Notes under the pieces: generated by a model
What the model was told of the DNA's origin: nothing
Database searches by the model: none
Seen by the model: the letters and a program-made list of their open reading frames with translations, nothing else
Position numbers and translations under genes: made by a program
Shown here: positions 17,981 to 26,874 of the stretch, one piece after another
Position numbering within the stretch: position 1 is the stretch's first letter
Layout of the letters: each line of letters starts with the position of its first letter
Assembly (NCBI RefSeq): GCF_001612665.1
Contig: NZ_BDAX01000001.1
Location: 124,001-188,000 of the forward strand
Direction of reading: 5' to 3'
Origin: Nocardia alba NBRC 108234
GTDB taxonomy: Bacteria; Actinomycetota; Actinomycetes; Mycobacteriales; Mycobacteriaceae
DNA: 64,000 nucleotides

Positions 17981-18874
17981 TTATCGCTGGATGGTCGGTC
18001 GGCTGCGGAGGCCGCGGACGAGGTGTTCCATGAACTGGCGGGAGTCGTGCGGGCTCAACGCGGTCATCGTCAGGCGGTTGAAGATCTTGTCGCGGATTCC
18101 GACGGCGGGTTTGTCGTCGATGTAGCGGATCTCGCCCTGCGCCTCGACGACGGCCATCTCGAGATCGCCCGCGGCGCCGGGGGAGGGCACGCGAACCAGG
18201 ATGTAGCGGTCTTCCATTCCCGCGCCGGGCGCCTGGTGGGTGAAGGGCATGACCTGGATCTGGATGTTGGGACGGGCGGACAGCTCGAGCAGATGCGTGA
18301 TCTGGGCGAGCATCACCGCGTCGCCGCCGTAGGTGCGGCGCAGGCAGGACTCGGACAGGATCGCGTGGAACTCGGGGGCTCCTCGTTCGAGCAGGATTCG
18401 CTGACGCGCGGTGCGGGCGCGTACGTAGTCCTCGACGGTGACCGCGTCCGGATCGTCGGGGTCGGGTTGCAGGGGTTCGTGCAGGGCGCGGATGTAGCTC
18501 TCGTGCTGGAGCAGACCGGGAACGATCTCGGCCGCGGTCTCGCGGAGCCGATCCGCCACGGCCTCGAGGTCGACGAGCAGTCGCAGTTCCTCGATGTAGG
18601 CGCGGCGGTAGCCGGAGTTCCAGAATCCGCGGCGATGGCTGTCTTCGCGCAGATCGAGCAGGATCGCGATGTAGTCGTGGTCGGTGACGCCGAGCTGTCC
18701 GACCAGTGCGGTGAGTGCCTGGGCGCTCAGATTGCCGGTGCCGCTGATCACCGCCGCGATGCGCGACTGGCTGACGCCGATCATCTTCCCCGCGTCGGCC
18801 TGGGTAGTGCGCGACCGGCGCAGCAGCGCATCGATCTCTCGACCTAGCAGCACTTTTCGTGCGGTTCGTGCCAT
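17981..18874 (-). CDS. XRE-family regulator with DUF5753 domain
   Basis: A protein of 297 residues. Residues 10-65 are a helix-turn-helix (LLRRSRTTQADAGKMIGVSQ, then SRIAAVISG). The rest has the typical DUF5753 pattern: an ATAEIVPGLLQ-like sequence with TAAEIVPGLLQHESYIRAL, RTARQRILLERGAPEFHAIL and IQVMPFTHQAPG. These regulators pair with DUF397 proteins and control development or antibiotic production in Streptomyces. The ATG at 18874 starts MARTARKV; 13 residues more are possible up to 18913. It is divergent from another XRE protein across a set of GATTATC repeats that may be its operator. Confidence 0.85.
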   Translation of the reverse strand: MARTARKVLLGREIDALLRRSRTTQADAGKMIGVSQSRIAAVISGTGNLSAQALTALVGQLGVTDHDYIAILLDLREDSHRRGFWNSGYRRAYIEELRLLVDLEAVADRLRETAAEIVPGLLQHESYIRALHEPLQPDPDDPDAVTVEDYVRARTARQRILLERGAPEFHAILSESCLRRTYGGDAVMLAQITHLLELSARPNIQIQVMPFTHQAPGAGMEDRYILVRVPSPGAAGDLEMAVVEAQGEIRYIDDKPAVGIRDKIFNRLTMTALSPHDSRQFMEHLVRGLRSRPTIQR

Positions 18875-18925
18875 GGATCCCACCGTATCGGGCTGCTGGG
18901 CGGCGGCTGCCACCTGTTTCGCAAT

Positions 18926-18960
18926 CCTGATTATCAGGTTAGATTATCAACCACGATTAT
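18926..18960. promoter_or_regulatory. Three GATTATC direct repeats at 13-bp period, plus palindrome
   Basis: GATTATC occurs at 18929-18935 and 18942-18948, and GATTAT at 18955-18960, so the repeat starts are exactly 13 bp apart. The first also lies in a 13-bp palindrome CCTGATTATCAGG (18926-18938). The array is in the AT-rich core of the divergent region between the two XRE genes. Regular spacing suggests cooperative binding of one of the two regulators to one face offset; which one is not known. Confidence 0.6.
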
Positions 18961-19031
18961 TTGGCGAACAAGTCGGAGGGTGTATCCGAATTGCGACATA
19001 CCCTGCGGCGCAAGAAGAGTGGGGCCCACTC

Positions 19032-20483
19032 ATGGAAGTCACCGACCCCGAGACCCTGCGCGGTACGCTCGACGGCGGGGCAGGCAACAGCTGGGGACAG
19101 CGACTACGGACCTATCGACGCGCTCGATTAGGGCTCAGCCGTGGGGATTTCGCCGAGTTGATCAACGACCGCGCTCGTCGTGATCGCGTCAATGTCGCGT
19201 GTTCGGAACGACACATCGCACGCTGGGAACTGGGCGAGGTGCGCAGGCCGAGTAAGTCCTATCGGGCGCTGCTGGCCGCGCTCGGCGCCCCGGTTCCCGG
19301 GATCGACTCCGTCTTGTCCTCGCCGGGCCCCGATGTGGGGGTCGCGCGCGAGACGGTGTCACGGTCTTCCGATTCGCTCTGCACCGGAACGCGTCGCGCC
19401 ACCGACGCCACGCTGCTGGAGGCCCTCGCGTCCGCCGTTGTCGGTTCCGCTGACATCCTGACGCCCTGGCTGCCCTCCCTCGACATTTCCGAGATGCCCT
19501 GTAAAACAAGGCGACTCGACCTCGACGCCGTGCGCGGTGCCACCGCGGGCCTGCGTGAACGCGACCAGCGACACGGCGGTGGCTCGGTCGCCCGCACGGC
19601 TGTCGAGCTACTGAAGTCGACAACCGCGTTGCTGGCCGGCTACCGCGGGCACACCACCCTCGCGCACGCGCTGCTGGTCGCCACCGCCGATCTGGCCCGC
19701 CTGATCGGCTGGGCCTACCACGACATCGGTGATCAACATCGCGCTCGCCAATACGCGACAATGGCGTTGGTGTCCGCGCGGCGAGCGGGCGCGGACAGTC
19801 TGGTGGCCTCGACGCTCTATGTGCTGGGACGGATCAGTTTGATCGAACGTGACCCGCGTGCCGCGCTGCGGATGTTCCAACTCGGCCAACTGCCCGCCCA
19901 AGACGCCACCGGCGGTGGGGAATCGGCCCGCCTGTATGCCAATGAGGCGTGGGCACACGCCATGATGGGCGACGTCGGCCGCATGCGGACCGCGCTCGCG
20001 CGTGCCGAGGACGAGGTCGCCCGGGTCGCGGACGCTCCCATCGACCCGTGGACCCGGGTGTTCTTCACCCCGGGTGAGTTCACCGGCATGCGATCGGTGA
20101 TCTACAACGAGTACGCCCTGACAGCACGCGGACAGACCGCGCAGCACTACACCGCCGCAGCCGTCGATGCCGCTCGTGCCTCGCTGGCGGCGTCCACCCC
20201 GGGACGGCCCGCGCGCAGCATTCTGTTCGACAACATCACCATCGCGACGGGTGCCTTCCGGCTCGGCCAGATCGATGACGCGGCGTCCTACGCGAGTGCC
20301 TGTCTGGAAATGACCGGCCAGGTCGACAGCGGGCGAGTCGGTGAGCGGTTGGGACAGCTGGAGCAGGCCGCGACCCTCGCGTCGTCGCGATCCGACGTCC
20401 GCGAGATCTGTCAGGCGATCCGGCGAACCGTGCGCACGGCGCGACCCGCTCCGCTGACCGAACATCACCTCGCAAGCGCGTAG
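19032..20483 (+). CDS. XRE-family regulator with TPR-like sensor region
   Basis: A protein of 483 residues. Residues 17-85 form a lambda-repressor-like helix-turn-helix (SWGQRLRTYRRARLGLSRGD, then FAELINDRAR and ERHIARWELGEVRRPSKSY). Residues 130-470 are a helical region with repeated Ala- and Arg-rich 35-residue units, typical of tetratricopeptide sensor domains in actinobacterial regulators. The ATG at 19032 is the first start compatible with the domain; the open frame continues upstream through the divergent promoter and should not be used. It is divergent from the XRE-DUF5753 gene. Confidence 0.8.
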   Translation: MEVTDPETLRGTLDGGAGNSWGQRLRTYRRARLGLSRGDFAELINDRARRDRVNVACSERHIARWELGEVRRPSKSYRALLAALGAPVPGIDSVLSSPGPDVGVARETVSRSSDSLCTGTRRATDATLLEALASAVVGSADILTPWLPSLDISEMPCKTRRLDLDAVRGATAGLRERDQRHGGGSVARTAVELLKSTTALLAGYRGHTTLAHALLVATADLARLIGWAYHDIGDQHRARQYATMALVSARRAGADSLVASTLYVLGRISLIERDPRAALRMFQLGQLPAQDATGGGESARLYANEAWAHAMMGDVGRMRTALARAEDEVARVADAPIDPWTRVFFTPGEFTGMRSVIYNEYALTARGQTAQHYTAAAVDAARASLAASTPGRPARSILFDNITIATGAFRLGQIDDAASYASACLEMTGQVDSGRVGERLGQLEQAATLASSRSDVREICQAIRRTVRTARPAPLTEHHLASA

Positions 20484-20563
20484 CAACCCGACGATGTCAT
20501 CGCCATCCAGTCGTATTAACGACATGCCCTGTCGAATGTCATTGCCGCAGAGATTATTCGGCG

Positions 20564-21181
20564 ATGTACTCGGATCATGACTACGACGACGCCGAGACGT
20601 GGCCATCGGACAATGGACAGCCGTCGGTGAGCCGGGTGTGTGTAGCAGTGACGCACGCAGGCGGCTCCGCCGCGAAGCCGGACGGCCGCGCCGCGCAGGA
20701 CCAACGCGGACAGACCGCGGAAGGGTTACTGGAGGCCCGTCAGCTGCTGCTCGCCGTCGCCGGGAACCTGCAGGGCGGGTCGCCGTTGATCGGCTGGGCG
20801 CGCGAGCTGGCGGATCTGCACGCCACCCTGTTCACCGCATCGGTGTCGACCACGCGCAGGCCCGCCGACTTCGACGGTCCTGCCACCAGCGGCCGGATCA
20901 ACACCGTCATCGGCCTGATCGACGAGTGGTCGGCCTGCCATCTTCCCCGCCCCGCCTCGGGCCGGCGCCACACCCATTCCCTCGGTGAGGTGATCAGCCA
21001 CGTGGCCGACACCTACACCCATGTGCAGTGGACGCTGCGCCACACCAAGAGCGCCGAGCACCAGCATCACGCTGCTGTGCGCTTCGCTCAGGTCCAGGAG
21101 GGCTACGCCGATCTGGTCGGGGAGATTCGGGCATTGCGCGTCGCGTTACCGCTGGGCCGGGGCAACCAACCGACTCCCTGA
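20564..21181 (+). CDS. DUF4254 protein
   Basis: A protein of 205 residues. The core from about residue 50 resembles DUF4254: SPLIGWARELADLHATLF, then RINTVIGLIDEWSACHL, a loop rich in His with THSLGEVISHVADTYTHVQW, and a final helix with VQEGYADLVGEIRALRVALP. DUF4254 proteins are common in Nocardia and Rhodococcus and have no known function. The N-terminal 45 residues are not conserved-looking, and a start further in is possible. It lies 80 bp after the XRE-TPR gene and converges with the ABC transporter operon. Confidence 0.6.
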   Translation: MYSDHDYDDAETWPSDNGQPSVSRVCVAVTHAGGSAAKPDGRAAQDQRGQTAEGLLEARQLLLAVAGNLQGGSPLIGWARELADLHATLFTASVSTTRRPADFDGPATSGRINTVIGLIDEWSACHLPRPASGRRHTHSLGEVISHVADTYTHVQWTLRHTKSAEHQHHAAVRFAQVQEGYADLVGEIRALRVALPLGRGNQPTP

Positions 21182-21205
21182 CGCCGTGCGAGAGATGTTG
21201 TGCCG

Positions 21206-22705
21206 CTAGCGGTTCGGGATCGCGCGCTGGTGGCCGACCTCGTCGGCCGCCAGGAATCGGGACAGGATCGGGTCGGCCGGATCGGCGGACACGTCGACCT
21301 CGGTGACGCGCCCCGCGTCGACCGTCACGATCCGGTCGGCGCGGTCGAGCGGGATACGCAGGTCGTGGGTGATCATCAGGATCGCCGCGTCGGCCCGGTG
21401 TCGGTAGGCGTCGAGGTACTCCAGGATGCGGTCGGTCAGTGGTGCGTCGAGCGCCGTGGTGATCTCGTCGCACACCAGAACCTCGGGTTCGGCGCCGAGT
21501 GCTCGTGCGAGGGCGGCGCGTTGCAGTTGGCCGCCCGATAGCCCAGCGGGGTATCGACCTGCTTGGCGCTCATCGATACCGAGGTCGTCCAGTAGTGCGC
21601 GGGCGCGGTGCCGGGCGGTGTCGCGGTCGAGGCCGCGCAGCCGGATGGCGGTGGCGGCGACCTGGTCGAGAACCGTGCGTCGAGGGTCGAACGAGGCCGC
21701 CGACTCCTGCCACACATACTGAACGGCGGCGATGTGGGCGCGGCTACGCCGACGCAGCGGGGGCAGTGGCTCGCCGCCGAGCATCACTCGGCCGCCCTGC
21801 GGCGTGACCAGTCCGGCTATCGCGCGCCCGATCGTCGACTTGCCCGCTCCGGATACCCCGATCATCGCGACGAGTTCGCCGCGATACAGCTCGAGGTCGA
21901 CACCGTGTAGTACGCGCGAACGCCGTTGGGAGACAACGATATCGCGCAGACTCAGCACCGGTGATGTCGACCGGGTCGCTCGTCTCGGAGGCGATTGCGC
22001 CGGTGGCGCGGGCAGGGCGCTGTCATGGAGTCGACCCGCGCGCACGAACAAGGTCCGGTCGCTGACCTGCTCGACGGCGACGGTGTCGTGGGTGACGAGC
22101 ACCACGGCCTTACCCAGCCCGCGCAGCCGGTCCAGCCCGGTGAGCAGGGCGGCTCGGGCGAGGGGATCCAAGCCGACTGTCGGCTCGTCGACGATGAGCA
22201 CATCGGGATCCGACATCAGCACCTGTGCCAGCGCGAGCCGGGCCCGTTCGCCGCCGGAGAACTCGAACGGATACTTGCCGAGCACGGCGCCGATGGCCTC
22301 GTCGGGTACGTTGAACGCCGCGGCCATGAGCACGTCGGCGAGGTGGCGGCGCCGGGTGGCTCGATCGGTGCGTGGCGCCCCGAGGCGATGTCGACGCAGT
22401 CGTACCAGCTCGGCCAGCGCGGTGCCGATCCGGCGAGCGGGGTTCAGGGTGGACGCCGCGTGCTGGGGCAGGTAGCCGATTCGGACGCTGTCGCGCGGAC
22501 CCCGGCACGCAACACTGCCCTCGACCACAGTTCCCGCTACGGCGACGCCCGCTATCGCCGTGGCGATGGTGGTCTTGCCGGCCCCGGAGGGACCGAAGAG
22601 GGTGACGATCTCGCCGGCGTGCACGTCGAGGTCGATGTCGTCGACGAGAACAGTGCGGCCCGCGCTGACCCGCAGTGCGCGCACGCTGATGAGCGGCTCA
22701 GTCAT
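21206..22705 (-). CDS. Fused dual ATPase of a dipeptide/nickel-type ABC importer
   Basis: A protein of 499 residues with two complete ABC ATPase domains, equivalent to DppD and DppF (NikD and NikE) fused. Domain 1 has Walker A GPSGAGKTT near residue 40, signature FSGGERARLALAQ and Walker B VLIVDEP. Domain 2 has Walker A GVSGAGKST near 287, signature LSGGQLQRAALARAL and VLVCDEI, with an H-loop THD in each. It powers import through the two permeases encoded just upstream, with an 8-bp overlap to the DppC-like gene. It is the last gene of the riboswitch-led operon. Confidence 0.9.
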   Translation of the reverse strand: MTEPLISVRALRVSAGRTVLVDDIDLDVHAGEIVTLFGPSGAGKTTIATAIAGVAVAGTVVEGSVACRGPRDSVRIGYLPQHAASTLNPARRIGTALAELVRLRRHRLGAPRTDRATRRRHLADVLMAAAFNVPDEAIGAVLGKYPFEFSGGERARLALAQVLMSDPDVLIVDEPTVGLDPLARAALLTGLDRLRGLGKAVVLVTHDTVAVEQVSDRTLFVRAGRLHDSALPAPPAQSPPRRATRSTSPVLSLRDIVVSQRRSRVLHGVDLELYRGELVAMIGVSGAGKSTIGRAIAGLVTPQGGRVMLGGEPLPPLRRRSRAHIAAVQYVWQESAASFDPRRTVLDQVAATAIRLRGLDRDTARHRARALLDDLGIDERQAGRYPAGLSGGQLQRAALARALGAEPEVLVCDEITTALDAPLTDRILEYLDAYRHRADAAILMITHDLRIPLDRADRIVTVDAGRVTEVDVSADPADPILSRFLAADEVGHQRAIPNR

Positions 22706-23513
22706 CGCGGGTGGCTCGTCGAGCGGCGCGGGCGCGGGGGTCGGCGAGCAGGTCGTCGGCGAGCAGATTGACGCCGACGATGAGCGACACGATCAACAAC
22801 GCGGGCAGGGCGACCGACCAGGGCGCGATGGTCAGCGCGTCCTTGTTGGCCGCGACCGAGACGGCCCAGTCGGTGGAGGTGGTGTCGAAGCCGAGGCCGA
22901 GGAAGTTGGCCGAGGCCAGAAAGTACACGGCAGCGGTGAATCTCGTGGCCAGGTCGGCGGCGATCGGTCGCGACATCTCGGCTACCGCGTAGTTGCCGTA
23001 GCGGAAGGCCCGGTTCTCGCCTTGCATCCGCAACGCCTCCATGACCGGACCGTGGACCGTCCCCCTGGCAGTCATGCGAACGAATCGCGAGATCGGCGCG
23101 ACGAGCACGAACCCGATCGCACACGCGATCGCGACGGCCGAGCCCCGGGTGCGCAGCGCGGCGACCATGATGATGAGCAGCGAGGGCAGACACAGCAGCA
23201 CATCCATCGGGCGCATCAGCAGCTCGTCCACCCACGCGCGGGGCGCCGCGGCGGCCGCGAGACCGATCAGCGAGCCGAGGAGATAGGCGAGGGCGACGGT
23301 CACGGCGGCGACGACGAGGAATGTCCGTCCACCGGTGAGGGCCGCGGCCAAGACATCTCGCCCGAGCCGGTCGGTGCCCAGCGGTGACCATTGCGAGGGC
23401 CCGAACGGCGCCTGACGGCGCTGCGGCGCCCCCATGGCGATGATCGGTCCGATGGTCGCGACGAGTACCGGCACGGCGACCAGAGCGCTGTAGAGCCAAC
23501 GGCGCGGGGTCAT
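22698..23513 (-). CDS. ABC importer permease, DppC/NikC type
   Basis: A protein of 271 residues with an N-terminal transmembrane helix, then the family motif PLGTDRLGRDVLAAALTGGR, and five further hydrophobic segments. The short loop ARGTVHGPVMEALRMQGENR corresponds to the EAA coupling loop. It pairs with the DppB-like permease, overlapping its gene by 4 bp (ATGA). Membrane channel for a peptide-like or metal-chelate ligand; the upstream cobalamin riboswitch makes cobalt or a cobalt chelate likely. Confidence 0.9.
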   Translation of the reverse strand: MTPRRWLYSALVAVPVLVATIGPIIAMGAPQRRQAPFGPSQWSPLGTDRLGRDVLAAALTGGRTFLVVAAVTVALAYLLGSLIGLAAAAAPRAWVDELLMRPMDVLLCLPSLLIIMVAALRTRGSAVAIACAIGFVLVAPISRFVRMTARGTVHGPVMEALRMQGENRAFRYGNYAVAEMSRPIAADLATRFTAAVYFLASANFLGLGFDTTSTDWAVSVAANKDALTIAPWSVALPALLIVSLIVGVNLLADDLLADPRARAARRATRDD

Positions 23514-24481
23514 CGGCTGCCACCGTCGGCCGAGACCGGAACCATGCGTTGTCCGGCGATGTCGATGACAGTGTTGATCGCGATCGCGACGACGCCGGTG
23601 ATCGCGACGATCGCGAGGATGACCGGGTCGTCACGGTTGCCGATGGCGCCGATGAGCGCGGACGCGATGCCGGGTACCACGAACACCGCCTCCACGATGA
23701 GCACCCCGGAGAGCAATCCGTCTCCGGTGCGCCCCAGCTCCTGCATCGCGGGCGCGAGCGCGTTGGGCGCGACATGCCGGACCAGTAGCGACATCCGGCC
23801 GACGCCGAGCCGCCGGGCCTGGGCGATATAGGGCTGATCCATCACCTCGATCACCCCGGCACGGACCAGTCGCACCAGGGGAGCGGCGACGCGAGCGACC
23901 ATCACGATCAACGGCAGCACCAGGTATTGCGGACGGGCGAGCAGCGTGTCGAGGTCGGTCCCCAGGAAAGTGGCGGGCAGCAGGCCGAGATCGAGGGCGA
24001 GGTAGCTGACGAGCAGGACCGCGAGCACGAAATCCGGAATGGAATCGAACCCGATACTGACGGCGCTGATAATCCGATCGCACCACGTTCCCGGCGCCGA
24101 GCCCGCGGCGAACCCCGCCGTGACAGCGACGGGGACCAGCAGCGCCAACGCCAGCACAGCCATCAGCGCGGTGGTCAGGAACGGGTCGGCGATCACCTCA
24201 CCGACCGGGTGTCCGTTGGCATAGGAGACGCCGAAGTCGCCGTGCGCGGCGCCGGCGAGCCAATCCAGGAAGCGCTGGATCGGTGCGACGTCGAGGCCGA
24301 GCAGATGTCTGGCCGCCGCCCGCTGCTCCGCACCGAGGACGTCGTTGCTCTGCACATCGGCGGCATCGCCGGGCAACGCCAGCGAGAGCAGGAACACCAG
24401 GACGAGCAGCACGCCGAGCTGGCCTACTCCGATGACGATGCGGCGCAGCAGAAATCGGGTGAACGGCGTGGAGAACCGCAC
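23510..24481 (-). CDS. ABC importer permease, DppB/NikB type
   Basis: A protein of 323 residues with the N-terminal helix FLLRRIVIGVGQLGVLLVLV, a periplasmic loop with GLDVAPIQRFLDWLAGAAHG and DFGVSY (a family signature), and five more hydrophobic segments. The coupling loop contains YIAQARRLGVGRMSLLVRHV, the EAA-like motif of DppB. It is placed between the methyltransferase gene (5-bp gap) and the DppC-like gene (4-bp overlap). Confidence 0.9.
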   Translation of the reverse strand: MRFSTPFTRFLLRRIVIGVGQLGVLLVLVFLLSLALPGDAADVQSNDVLGAEQRAAARHLLGLDVAPIQRFLDWLAGAAHGDFGVSYANGHPVGEVIADPFLTTALMAVLALALLVPVAVTAGFAAGSAPGTWCDRIISAVSIGFDSIPDFVLAVLLVSYLALDLGLLPATFLGTDLDTLLARPQYLVLPLIVMVARVAAPLVRLVRAGVIEVMDQPYIAQARRLGVGRMSLLVRHVAPNALAPAMQELGRTGDGLLSGVLIVEAVFVVPGIASALIGAIGNRDDPVILAIVAITGVVAIAINTVIDIAGQRMVPVSADGGSR

Positions 24482-24486
24482 GGACG

Positions 24487-25248
24487 CTACCGGATACCGA
24501 CCACGATGCGGTCGTCGCCGTACTGCCAGACGATGCCCGCCTCGGCGAAGCCCGCGTCGCGGGCGAAGTCGAGATAGTCGTGCACGGTCGGGCGATCGTG
24601 CACGGTGTGCTCGAAACCGCCGTCACGAGCCCGCACCAGGTCGGCGAGCTCGGGTGCTCGGTGCACCGCGTCCCACCAGGCAGCCCAGTCCTCGGCGTCC
24701 GCGGTTCCCTGCCGCACGGCGCGGCGCGCGGTCATCGCGGTACCGAGGGCGTCGAGCCCGGGACCGGCCGGGCCCTCGTAGAGGTGGTCGCCGTCGATGA
24801 ACAACCCGCCCGGTTTCAGCGCTTGCGCGCACGTCCTGAACAGCTCGCGCAACGGATCCCGATTCATCCAGTGCAGGGCCGTGGTGCTGACGAACGCGTC
24901 CGGGACCCGCTCCAGCTCCAGCGCGTCGAGCCATTCCGCCGATCGCAGGTCGGCGTTCACGGTCCGCAGGCGTGGGTCGGCCAGGGCCGCCTCGGCGAGA
25001 CCAAGCAGCAGTGGATCGGCGTCGACGCCGACGACACGGGCGTCGGGAAACCGGTCGAGCAGCCGCTGCGCCAGTGTGCCAGGGCCGATACCGAGATCGA
25101 CGATCAACAAGTCGTCGCGGTCACGACGTTCATCGAGCACATCACCGATCACCTCGAACCGCTGCTCCCGGTCGGGCATATAGTGCTCCTGCTGGCGATC
25201 CCAGCGCGCGAGCCAATAGCGCGCCCTCGCCGCGTCGAGCCCGGTCAT
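24487..25248 (-). CDS. SAM-dependent methyltransferase inside the importer operon
   Basis: A protein of 253 residues. The class I motif is LLIVDLGIGPGTLAQRLLDR (about residues 47-66) followed by VVGVDADPLLLGLAE; ALHWMNRDPLRELF and LKPGGLFIDGDH match motifs of small-molecule methyltransferases. It overlaps the binding-protein gene by 4 bp and sits 5 bp from the DppB-like gene, so it is translationally coupled to both and clearly part of the operon. A methyltransferase is not a usual component of such importers. It may act on a metallophore or on the imported ligand; alternatively it serves cobalamin or methionine metabolism. Confidence 0.85.
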   Translation of the reverse strand: MTGLDAARARYWLARWDRQQEHYMPDREQRFEVIGDVLDERRDRDDLLIVDLGIGPGTLAQRLLDRFPDARVVGVDADPLLLGLAEAALADPRLRTVNADLRSAEWLDALELERVPDAFVSTTALHWMNRDPLRELFRTCAQALKPGGLFIDGDHLYEGPAGPGLDALGTAMTARRAVRQGTADAEDWAAWWDAVHRAPELADLVRARDGGFEHTVHDRPTVHDYLDFARDAGFAEAGIVWQYGDDRIVVGIR

Positions 25249-26771
25249 CGTGCGTTCACCTCGTCGAATCGGGCCCAGCCGTGCGAGTTCGGCACCGCGG
25301 CGGGCAGCTTCTGGAAGCGATCGCCCGCGGCGCTGTTCCAGGCGGTGTTGCCGAAGAAGATGAATCCGCCTCGGTCGTAGAGGATTTCGTGCATCGTGCG
25401 GTAGATCGCCGCGCGGCCTTCGGTTGTCGGTGTCGACTGCGCCTTGACATAGAGCGCGTCGAACTCGGCATCGGACCACTTCGTCCGATTCTGCGGCGAT
25501 CCGGTGAGCAGCCGCGACGCGAAGTGGTTGGGAACCGGCAACGGCCCGGACTGGCCCATGGTGAGGTGGCCGGTGTTGAGCGCGTCGGTGTAGTAGGTGT
25601 CCTTGGAACCGAGAACGACGTTGACCTTCACCCCGCAGCGGCTCGCGTGTTCGGCGAAAAGCCGTGCCGATTCCACGAATCCATGCGCCACCGGCGCGGT
25701 GAACAGGTCGAACGACAGGTCACGCACCCCGGCGCGGCGCAGCAACCGGCCCACCTCGTCGGGGTCGTAGGTGTGTTGCGGCAGGTCGGCGGAGTACTGG
25801 AAGCCCTTGCCGAAGACATCGTTGCCGACCTCGCCATTGCCCTCGAGCGCGACCTTGACCAACTCGTCGCGGTCGACCATCCGCATGAGGGCCCGACGTA
25901 CGTCCGGGTTGTCGAACGGGGCGCGGTCGGTCTTCATCGCGAAGAAGTAGATGCCGCTGTTGGGGGTGGCGACGAGTGTCGATCCGGGCAGACCCCGCAG
26001 GGTCCGTGCCGCCGACGGCGTGAGGTTGTCGGCGTAGTCGATCTCGCCGCTGCGTACCGCCGCGAGCCGGGCATCGGACTCTGCGCTGACGATGCGCAGC
26101 CGTCGGACCGACGGGGCGCCGTCCCAGTAGCGGTCGTTGGCAGTGGCAACGAATTCCTTTCCCGCTGTGAAGGATTCGAAGACGAAAGGGCCGGTCCCGA
26201 CCGGTCGTTCGAAGTCGGTGGCCCCGTTCTGCACGATCTTGGTCCCGTAGGCCGACAACGCGATGAGGAACTCGAAAGCGGGCTCTCTCGAGACGATCTC
26301 CACCGTGCGCGCGTCGATGGCGCGACTCTGGGTGAGGTCGATCTTGTCGAGCGAGGAGGCGGCGATGAACGGGCGACGCTGTGGCGGCCCGAGCACCCGC
26401 GCGAAGGTGTAGAGCACATCGTCGGCGGTGACGGCTTTCCCGTTGTGCCACACGGCATCTCGCAGCGTGATGCGCCACCGGGTACCGTCGGCGTTCGGCT
26501 CGGCCGCCGATGCCAGGCGCGGGATCGGCGTCATCGTCTCGTCGATCTCGAACAGTCCGTCGTAGACCGCTTTCATCCGAGCCTCGTCGATGAACAGCGT
26601 GTTCACACCGGGATCGATACCCTCACCGGCGCCGGAGCCCTGGAACGCGGCGGTGAAGGTATCGAGCGAGTTTTCCGACGATGTCGAGCGGTTACACCCG
26701 ACCAGAGCCGTACCCGCGGCGAGTGCGCCGCCGAGCAGAAAGGTGCGGCGGCGCAGATTCGATGGCTGCAT
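25245..26771 (-). CDS. ABC importer substrate-binding lipoprotein, DppA/NikA type
   Basis: A protein of 508 residues with a Tat-like RRRTF motif and a lipobox LVGC, so it is exported and anchored to the membrane by a lipidated Cys near residue 26. The body is a family 5 solute-binding protein, with RWRITLRDAVWHNGKAVTADDVLYTF the usual family region (cited in part) and ERPVGTGPFVFESF. Family ligands are peptides, nickel, cobalt chelates and haem. The ATG at 26771 has an AGGAG site 5 bp upstream. It is the first gene after the cobalamin riboswitch, which argues for a cobalt-related ligand. Confidence 0.9.
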   Translation of the reverse strand: MQPSNLRRRTFLLGGALAAGTALVGCNRSTSSENSLDTFTAAFQGSGAGEGIDPGVNTLFIDEARMKAVYDGLFEIDETMTPIPRLASAAEPNADGTRWRITLRDAVWHNGKAVTADDVLYTFARVLGPPQRRPFIAASSLDKIDLTQSRAIDARTVEIVSREPAFEFLIALSAYGTKIVQNGATDFERPVGTGPFVFESFTAGKEFVATANDRYWDGAPSVRRLRIVSAESDARLAAVRSGEIDYADNLTPSAARTLRGLPGSTLVATPNSGIYFFAMKTDRAPFDNPDVRRALMRMVDRDELVKVALEGNGEVGNDVFGKGFQYSADLPQHTYDPDEVGRLLRRAGVRDLSFDLFTAPVAHGFVESARLFAEHASRCGVKVNVVLGSKDTYYTDALNTGHLTMGQSGPLPVPNHFASRLLTGSPQNRTKWSDAEFDALYVKAQSTPTTEGRAAIYRTMHEILYDRGGFIFFGNTAWNSAAGDRFQKLPAAVPNSHGWARFDEVNAR

Positions 26772-26783
26772 GGGTGCTCCTAT

Positions 26784-26801
26784 CGCGTGGGCTCTCACGC
26801 G
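26784..26801 (-). promoter_or_regulatory. Hairpin next to the ribosome binding site of the importer operon
   Basis: CGCGTG at 26784-26789 and CACGCG at 26796-26801 pair around a 6-nt loop, directly upstream of the AGGAG site (26777-26781) of the binding-protein gene. This may be part of the riboswitch expression platform, controlling access of ribosomes. A translational mechanism is typical of actinobacterial cobalamin riboswitches, but the alternative pairing has not been folded. Confidence 0.4.
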
Positions 26802-26874
26802 ACGAAGAAGACATGCGGAAACAAGCCACGACCGGTGCGGCTCGGTTCGGCGCATCGATCAATACCCACGTGAT

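Noticed and set aside
18684..19031. Upstream extension of the XRE-TPR protein
   Set aside because: It would cross the divergent promoter and overlap the other XRE gene; no similarity in the extension.
24972..26873. A 633-codon plus-strand frame opposite the binding-protein gene
   Set aside because: Antisense to a clear family 5 lipoprotein and overlapping the riboswitch; no protein signature.
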